NCBI GenBank assembly: GCA_020724185.1
Contig: DYHL01000103.1
Span: forward strand, 1 to 8,794
Direction: 5' to 3'
Origin: Candidatus Nitrosymbiomonas sp.
GTDB taxonomy: Bacteria > Sysuimicrobiota > Sysuimicrobiia > Sysuimicrobiales > Humicultoraceae
Length of the DNA stretch: 8,794 nucleotides
In this document: positions 4,583 through 8,794 of the stretch, one piece after another
Layout of the letters: each line of letters opens with the position of its first letter
Numbering within the stretch: position 1 is the stretch's first letter
Position numbers and translations under genes: made by a program
The notes under the pieces: model-generated
Databases searched by the model: none
What the model saw: the letters and a program-made list of their open reading frames with translations, nothing else
What the model was told of the DNA's origin: nothing

Positions 4583-6514
4583 ATGTCACTGCTTGCCGTC
4601 AGCGAACTGTCGAAATCGTACGCCGACCTGGAGATCATCCGGGACGTCACCTTCTCCTTGGAGGCCCGCGAGCGCGCCGCGCTAATCGGCCGCAACGGCA
4701 CCGGCAAAACGACGCTGCTGCGCCTGCTGGCAGGGCTGGATCACCCCGATGCAGGACGTGTCGGGCTATCCGGATGGGCACGCCTTGCGTACCTCCCGCA
4801 GACCCCTGAGGGGCCGTCGGAGAGCGCGGTCCTTGCGCACGTGCTGGAGGGCGCGGCAGACGTCCGCGCGCTCGAAGCGCGCGCCCGCGACCTGGAGCAC
4901 CTGATGGCCACGCCCGAGGTGCACGGCGACACCGACCGGCTCAACGCGGTCATGGAGGAGTACGCCCGCGTGCGCGAGCACTTTGAGCACGCCGGCGGGT
5001 TCACGCTGGAGACCCGCGCCTGGATGGTCCTCTCGGGTCTGGGCTTCCGTGAGCCGGACCTGGCACGGCCGCTCGGCGTGCTGAGCGGAGGGTGGCGCGT
5101 CCGCGCGGAGCTGGCGCGCGCGCTGCTCGGCGAGCCCGACCTGCTGCTGCTCGACGAGCCTACGAACCACCTCGACCTGGCCGCGACCGAGTGGCTGGAG
5201 GGATACCTCAAGTCGTTCCCGGGCGCGTGCATCGTGGTGAGCCACGACCGCGCCCTGCTCGATGCCGTGACATCGCGCACCCTGGAACTTGAAGACGGCC
5301 GGGTGACCTCGTATCCAGGCGCGTACTCCGCGTATGCACGGCTGAAAGCCGAGCGGATTCGCCTGCAGCAGGAGGCCTGGGCTCGCCAGCAGGAGGAGAT
5401 CGCCAAGCTCGAGGACTACATCCGCCGCTACAAGGCGGGCCAGCGCGCCGCGCAGGCGAAGAGCCGCGAGAAGATGCTCGCCCGCGTGGAGGCCGAACTG
5501 ATCGAGGCGCCACAGGAGCGGCGCGGGCTGCGGGTGCGGGCTACGTCTGCGCCGGCGTCAGGGAAGATGGTCGCGCGGCTCAAGAGGGTGACCAAGCGGT
5601 TCGAGGATCCCACAGCAATCGATTCCGGCGGCATCGAGGTGCTCAGCGAGGTGAGTCTCGAGATCTACCGCGGTGAGCGCGTCGGCATGCTGGGACCCAA
5701 CGGCGCCGGCAAGTCCACGCTGCTGCGGCTGATCGCGGGCCTGGACTCCCCCACATCGGGTATCGTCACGCTGGGGGCCGGTGTGCGGCCGCGCTACTTC
5801 GCCCAGGAGTCCACCCAGGTGCTCGATCCCGCCAACACCGTGCTCGACGAGATCCTCTCCGACCGGCCGCTGAGCCCCGAACAGGTGCGCGCCTACCTGG
5901 GCCGCTTCCTCTTCAGCGGCGAGGAGGTCTTCAAGCGCGTGGGGATGCTCTCCGGGGGCGAGCGCCAGCGCCTGAGTCTGGCGAAGTTGCTCCTGGACGA
6001 GCCTAACCTGCTGCTGCTGGATGAGCCCACCAACCATCTGGACATCCCCGCGCGAGAAGCGCTGGAGGCGGCGCTGCGCGAGTTTCCCGGGACGATGATC
6101 GTGGCCACCCACGACCGCTACCTTCTGGAGCGGCTTGCGACGCGGATCCTCACAGTCGAAGACCGCGGCATCGCCGACTTCGCCGGCACGTATCGCGAGA
6201 TGCGCGAGCGCCGCACCAGGGAGGCAACGCAGCGGGCGCGGCGGATGGAGCCTCGCGGGGGCAAGGCCGCGCGCAAGGGCGCAACAGGCGCGCAGCCGGC
6301 TGTGCCGACCTTCGACGAGGTGGCCGCGCTGATCTCCGCTGTCGAGCGCGAGAGGGACGAGGCCGCGGGGTGGCTGGGCGATCCCGACCTCTACCGCGAT
6401 CCCGAGAGGGCAAGGGCGATGCGGATTCGGTACGAGGTGGCAGAGATCAGGTTGGAGGAACTCTACGCGATGCTCGAGCTGATTGAAGGCGGGGAAGACC
6501 GACCCGGGCAGTAG
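4583..6514 (+). CDS. ABC-F family ATPase (YdiF/YheS/Uup-like ribosome-associated factor)
   Basis: 643 residues with two ABC ATPase domains and no membrane segments, the ABC-F layout; members bind the ribosomal E site and act in translation. Domain 1: Walker A GRNGTGKT at 36-43, signature LSGGW at 167-171, Walker B DEPTNHLD at 191-198, switch VVSHDR. The charged helical linker, about 245-310, contains KAERIRLQQEAWARQQEEIAKL and is the expected P-site tRNA interaction motif. Domain 2: GPNGAGKS at 371-378, LSGGE at 456-460, DEPTNHLD at 480-487, switch VATHDR. A basic stretch follows, then a C-terminal helical, probably coiled-coil region (about 575-640). Length and the C-terminal extension fit the YdiF/YheS/Uup side rather than EttA (about 555). 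It starts 4 bases after the LacI stop without a Shine-Dalgarno, so translation is probably coupled. A resistance-type role cannot be excluded, but the generic linker argues for housekeeping. Confidence 0.93.
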   Translation: MSLLAVSELSKSYADLEIIRDVTFSLEARERAALIGRNGTGKTTLLRLLAGLDHPDAGRVGLSGWARLAYLPQTPEGPSESAVLAHVLEGAADVRALEARARDLEHLMATPEVHGDTDRLNAVMEEYARVREHFEHAGGFTLETRAWMVLSGLGFREPDLARPLGVLSGGWRVRAELARALLGEPDLLLLDEPTNHLDLAATEWLEGYLKSFPGACIVVSHDRALLDAVTSRTLELEDGRVTSYPGAYSAYARLKAERIRLQQEAWARQQEEIAKLEDYIRRYKAGQRAAQAKSREKMLARVEAELIEAPQERRGLRVRATSAPASGKMVARLKRVTKRFEDPTAIDSGGIEVLSEVSLEIYRGERVGMLGPNGAGKSTLLRLIAGLDSPTSGIVTLGAGVRPRYFAQESTQVLDPANTVLDEILSDRPLSPEQVRAYLGRFLFSGEEVFKRVGMLSGGERQRLSLAKLLLDEPNLLLLDEPTNHLDIPAREALEAALREFPGTMIVATHDRYLLERLATRILTVEDRGIADFAGTYREMRERRTREATQRARRMEPRGGKAARKGATGAQPAVPTFDEVAALISAVERERDEAAGWLGDPDLYRDPERARAMRIRYEVAEIRLEELYAMLELIEGGEDRPGQ

Positions 6515-6533
6515 CCGCTTTCCGGGCAGTAGC
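6504..6533 (+). repeat. Short tandem duplication at the ABC-F stop codon
   Basis: CCGGGCAGTAGC occurs at 6504-6515 and again at 6522-6533, an 18-base period. The first copy encodes the last residues and the TAG stop; the second is non-coding. It looks like a recent slippage duplication. Confidence 0.6.
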
Positions 6534-6555
6534 TGCGGCCCGGACCTAGAAGCGG
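6515..6555. terminator. Compound hairpin between convergent genes, possible bidirectional terminator
   Basis: The outer stem is CCGCTT (6515-6520) with AAGCGG (6550-6555). The inner stem is CCGGGC (6522-6527) with GCCCGG (6538-6543) around a 10-base loop. The structure starts right after the ABC-F stop and includes the stop of the convergent dehydrogenase gene. GC-rich stems in this place usually end transcription from both sides. There is no U-run, so termination would be non-canonical or Rho-assisted. Confidence 0.4.
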
Positions 6556-7844
6556 TCGGGGCGGAAGGACTCCAGCGACACCGACGGCGGCCGCCCGTCA
6601 GCCAGTTCTGCCACAAGCTTCCCCGTGATCGGCGCCTGGGTGAAACCCAGCATCGCGTGCCCGGAGGCGATGATGAGTCCCTCGATCCGCGGCGCAAATC
6701 CTATGAGCGGCAGTCCGTCAGGAGCGACCGGCCGGAAGCCGTACCAGGCCTCGGCCTGATCCATGGGCGGTGGGCTCGCCAGCACCTCCTGCCCGGCGCC
6801 CACCACGGCCTGGTACCGGACCGGGTTGATGCCCGGTGCAAGGCCGGCCAGCTCGAGGGTGCCGCCGAATCGAAGCCGATCGCCCAGCGGCGTGACCACC
6901 ACGCGCCGCTCCATAACGAGGAGCGGCACGCGGAGCACGCTTGAATGCGCTGGGACCGCAGGCACGGTGGCGCTGTAGCCTTTGGCTGGCTGCAGTGGTA
7001 TGCGCAGTCCCAGCGGCGCGGCTAGGGCCGGCGTCCATGCGCCGGCGGCGAGCACCACAAGGTCCGCCGGGATCTCCTCGCTGTGCGACCCAGCGCTTCG
7101 AGCGGCGGCGGCCGGCACTCCTCCCGGCGGCTCAAGCTGCACGCCGCGTACCCTGCCTCCCTGCACCACTATCCGCGACACGCCGCGCCCAGTGATCAGT
7201 CGGGCCCCGCACGCTTCCAGCCCGGTCGTAAGGGCCACGACATAGGCGTAGCAGTCGCCGTGCGCCTCGCCCTCAATGAACAGCCCTCCACGGATGCGCG
7301 GGCTGAGCGCGGGCTCGAACTCCAGCGCCTCCGTTCGGTCAAGAAGCCGCGCGTGGAACCCGGCCTCCTGCAGCGCGACGTGCTCGTGATGGGCCTCGCG
7401 GAACCCCGCATCCGAGAGATAGACGTGCAGCAGCCCCTCGCGCCGGTAGAAGAACGACAGGCCTGCCTCGAGCGCCATATCTTCGAAGAGCGCGAGGCCG
7501 GCCCGGCTGAGTTCCAGCAGCGCTCGGAACCCGCGTTCCGCTGCTTCGGGGCTACAGGCGCGGCGGAACTGCCACAACCAGCCGAGTAGCCCTGGATCAA
7601 GGCGGGGGCGCACGTAGAACGGGCTGTCAGGCCTGAGCATCCAGCGAGCGGCCTGACGGATCGCCCCTGGCCCAGGGATCGGGTGGGAGTGGCTGGGCAC
7701 GATCAGGCAGGCGTTGGCGTAGGAGCAGCCGCGGCCGAAATCGTCGCGATCTGCCAGCGTGACCCGCCAACCGGACCGGGCCAGGTAGTGCGCGCAGGCG
7801 GCGCCGATGGCGCCGGCTCCGACTACTACGGCATCTCCGGGCAT
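6546..7844 (-). CDS. FAD-dependent D-amino-acid dehydrogenase-like oxidoreductase (DadA/DAO family)
   Basis: 432 residues, the usual length for DadA-like flavoproteins that oxidatively deaminate amino acids and pass electrons to the respiratory chain. The FAD-binding Rossmann motif is GAGAIG at 9-14, with an acidic ribose-binding residue D32 after the second strand. GCSYANACLIVPSHSHPIPG (39-58) matches the family segment next to the flavin. The C-terminal FAD/substrate part reads WYGFRPVAPDGLPLIG from 367 and SGHAMLGFTQAPITGKLVAEL from 394, ending in the typical PDRF. No signal peptide is present, so it is a cytoplasmic or peripheral membrane protein. A short Ala/Ser-rich insertion (PPGGVPAAAARSAGSHSEE) precedes the DLVVLAAGAW strand. 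AGGA lies about 6 bases before the ATG. It starts only 7 bases after the MazF-like toxin stop, so it is co-transcribed with that pair. D-amino acid, proline/hydroxyproline and sarcosine-type substrates are all possible. Confidence 0.88.
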   Translation of the reverse strand: MPGDAVVVGAGAIGAACAHYLARSGWRVTLADRDDFGRGCSYANACLIVPSHSHPIPGPGAIRQAARWMLRPDSPFYVRPRLDPGLLGWLWQFRRACSPEAAERGFRALLELSRAGLALFEDMALEAGLSFFYRREGLLHVYLSDAGFREAHHEHVALQEAGFHARLLDRTEALEFEPALSPRIRGGLFIEGEAHGDCYAYVVALTTGLEACGARLITGRGVSRIVVQGGRVRGVQLEPPGGVPAAAARSAGSHSEEIPADLVVLAAGAWTPALAAPLGLRIPLQPAKGYSATVPAVPAHSSVLRVPLLVMERRVVVTPLGDRLRFGGTLELAGLAPGINPVRYQAVVGAGQEVLASPPPMDQAEAWYGFRPVAPDGLPLIGFAPRIEGLIIASGHAMLGFTQAPITGKLVAELADGRPPSVSLESFRPDRF

Positions 7845-7851
7845 GCGCGTC

Positions 7852-8166
7852 CTATGGAGAATCCAACGCGAACTTCACGGCCTGGTCGAGGGCCAGGAGC
7901 TTGGCCGGTGACAGTGTTGTCAGGTACTCCACCAGCGATGTCTTGGGGACCGTCGCAACGGTGTCGGCGTTGGCCACGCTCCTTTGGGGAATCCCATCCT
8001 CCGGACCCAGCGCAACCTCAACGGGAATCCGTCGGATCGTCCGCGTCAATGGGACCACGGTCACCGCGGCGCGCACGCGGTAGGCCTGGTTCCGGGAGAT
8101 CAGCACGGCGGGCCGGAGGCCAATGGGGCTTGGGAACCGCACCCACCAGACCTCGCCCCGCCTCAC
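7852..8166 (-). CDS. MazF/PemK-family toxin, probable endoribonuclease
   Basis: 104 residues. MazF-family toxins cut mRNA or other RNA at short sequences and are held inactive by their partner. Fold markers: RRGEVWWVRFP at the start, GLRPAVLISR with the conserved Arg of the active site, TVVPLTRT with the conserved Thr, then DGIPQRSVANADTVATVPKTSL and a C-terminal helix LSPAKLLALDQAVKFAL. The loop between the first strand and GLRP is short (PSPI) compared with the DPxxGxE loop of classical MazF. I chose the GTG at 8166: AGGAGG at 8174-8179 is 7 bases from it, and it gives a four-base GTGA overlap with the antitoxin stop. An upstream GTG at 8172 is only one base from the Shine-Dalgarno. Translation should be coupled to the antitoxin. 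RNA target is not predictable from sequence. Confidence 0.87.
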   Translation of the reverse strand: MRRGEVWWVRFPSPIGLRPAVLISRNQAYRVRAAVTVVPLTRTIRRIPVEVALGPEDGIPQRSVANADTVATVPKTSLVEYLTTLSPAKLLALDQAVKFALDSP

Positions 8167-8408
8167 GACCACTCCTCCTGCTCCAGCGTGGCTGCGGTGG
8201 CCTGAACCAGGGCTTCGGCCTCTGCGCCCTCGGGCCGCCGGCGATAGCCCTCTTCGTACGCGCGGACCGCCCGATGATGCCCTTCCGCGGTCAGATACAC
8301 GGCAATGGCCCGCTGGATCACCTGGCTGCGCGGAATCCGCAGCCGTCGGCGTATGCGCTCGATGGCGCCCGCCTGAGCATCGGGAAGACTGATGGCTATC
8401 TTCTTCAT
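8163..8408 (-). CDS. Ribbon-helix-helix antitoxin (MazE/CopG-like)
   Basis: 81 residues. The N-terminal half is a ribbon-helix-helix DNA-binding domain: strand KKIAISLP (2-9), helix AGAIERIRRRLR, turn IPRS, helix QVIQRAIAVYLTAE. The acidic C-terminal half (RAYEEGYRRRPEGAEAEALV, ending EQEEWS) is the part that in related pairs wraps the toxin and blocks its active site. Such antitoxins also repress their own promoter. Only 9 bases separate the -10 element from the ATG and there is no Shine-Dalgarno, so a leaderless or nearly leaderless mRNA is likely. The stop overlaps the toxin start by four bases. Confidence 0.87.
   Translation of the reverse strand: MKKIAISLPDAQAGAIERIRRRLRIPRSQVIQRAIAVYLTAEGHHRAVRAYEEGYRRRPEGAEAEALVQATAATLEQEEWS
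8174..8179 (-). promoter_or_regulatory. Ribosome binding site that fixes the toxin start
   Basis: AGGAGG on the minus strand, inside the last codons of the antitoxin. Its spacing is 7 bases to the GTG at 8166 and one base to the GTG at 8172, which favours the shorter toxin. Confidence 0.75.
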
Positions 8409-8417
8409 ACCAGAGTC

Positions 8418-8447
8418 ATACTACCGTCCGGCGCGCCTGCGCGTCAA
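8418..8447 (-). promoter_or_regulatory. Sigma-70-type promoter of the toxin-antitoxin-dehydrogenase operon
   Basis: On the minus strand TTGACG (8442-8447, 5 of 6 to consensus) is followed after 18 bases by TAGTAT (8418-8423, 4 of 6). The antitoxin ATG is 9 bases after the -10, so transcription should start at or within a few bases of the ATG. The site overlaps where a self-repressing ribbon-helix-helix protein would bind. TATG and TATGA-like steps recur, but I see no clear operator palindrome. Confidence 0.55.
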
Positions 8448-8477
8448 TCCGCGCCGCCTGCACTCCCTAGTTCGGCA

Positions 8478-8738
8478 TCATGCTCGCTTCTTTTCTGGAT
8501 CCTCGGGATGCTTGCGGTCTCCTGGATCAAACCCGATCTTCTTCTTTCGTGCCGATCGATAGTCGGATGTCCGCTCGGAAAGGGAAGACCATGCGGCCGT
8601 ACTGCCTTTGCCGCTCTTCTCGAACAGCAGCACCGCATCTGCATGAATACCGACGGTCCTGGCGTCGCGTATCGCAGCGAGATCAGCACTCAAGAAGACG
8701 AACTGCCAGTCGTTCTTCTCCGTCTTTTCTTTGATCAT
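8478..8738 (-). pseudogene. C-terminal remnant of a von Willebrand factor A domain protein
   Basis: 86 residues from the ATG at 8738. WQFVFLSADLAAIRDARTVG, followed by LLFEKSGKGSTAAWSSLSER and TSDYR, resembles the last strand and helix of bacterial VWA-domain proteins and the tail after them. The start of the VWA fold, including the MIDAS metal site (DxSxS), is missing. Going upstream in frame, a TAG lies at 8745-8747, just two codons before the ATG, and beyond it is a perfect inverted repeat, so the gene appears cut there. There is no Shine-Dalgarno before the ATG. The C-terminus is rich in Lys, Arg and Asp. Base composition is visibly less GC-rich than the rest of the window, suggesting transfer. 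It could instead be a short free-standing ORF, but a remnant is more likely. Confidence 0.55.
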
Positions 8739-8747
8739 CTGTAACTA

Positions 8748-8782
8748 CTCAGGAGGCATCCCGGGGCGGGATGCCTCCTGAG
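8748..8782. repeat. Perfect 15-bp inverted repeat, strong hairpin
   Basis: CTCAGGAGGCATCCC (8748-8762) is inverted exactly at 8768-8782 around GGGGC. It lies directly upstream of the VWA remnant. It could be the transcription terminator of a gene off the right edge, or the end of a small mobile or repetitive element. Neither strand has a good U-run after the stem. Each arm contains AGGAGG on one strand, which the hairpin would sequester. Confidence 0.75.
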
Positions 8783-8794
8783 GTAATTGGGCGA

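Noticed and set aside
5558..6697. A 379-codon minus-strand open frame opposite the ABC-F gene
   Set aside because: It mirrors the conserved second ATPase domain of the ABC-F gene and crosses the convergent junction; no domain is visible.
7683..8744. A 353-codon plus-strand open frame at the right end
   Set aside because: It runs antisense across the dehydrogenase start, the toxin, the antitoxin and the VWA remnant, four minus-strand genes with family motifs.

Overview
The window is high-GC bacterial DNA, densely packed, with no gene-free stretch over 300 bases. Intergenic gaps are 4 to 70 bases, apart from one 175-base divergent control region. It holds no rRNA, tRNA or CRISPR. Candidate lineages are high-GC uncultured groups of soil, sediment or hot environments; this is a guess from GC and protein style, and no marker gene is present.

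Left block (1-3392, minus strand): a sugar-catabolism operon. It reads, in transcription order, an L-fucose-isomerase-type sugar isomerase (1977-3392), an AraB-type ribulokinase (311-1972), and the Tat-exported start of an ABC-transporter sugar-binding protein that runs off the left edge (1-247). Together they suggest uptake, isomerisation and phosphorylation of a pentose such as L-arabinose or D-arabinose. The isomerase frame is broken by an in-frame TAG at 3003-3005, where relatives are expected to have an aromatic residue. This is the most striking anomaly of the window.

Middle block (3568-6514, plus strand): a LacI-family regulator diverges from the sugar operon. A near-palindromic LacI-type operator (3509-3522) lies between them. 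An ABC-F translation-factor ATPase follows the regulator after only 4 bases. A compound hairpin (6515-6555) covers the convergent stops of the ABC-F gene and the next gene.

Right block (6546-8447, minus strand): a three-gene operon of a ribbon-helix-helix antitoxin, a MazF/PemK toxin and a DadA-like FAD amino-acid dehydrogenase. Antitoxin and toxin overlap by GTGA, and the dehydrogenase starts 7 bases after the toxin. A recognisable -35/-10 promoter sits so close to the antitoxin ATG that its mRNA is probably leaderless.

Far right (8478-8794): an 86-residue piece resembling the C-terminal end of a von Willebrand factor A domain protein. It is cut off upstream by an in-frame stop and a perfect 15-bp inverted repeat. 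It is probably a gene remnant in locally lower-GC DNA.
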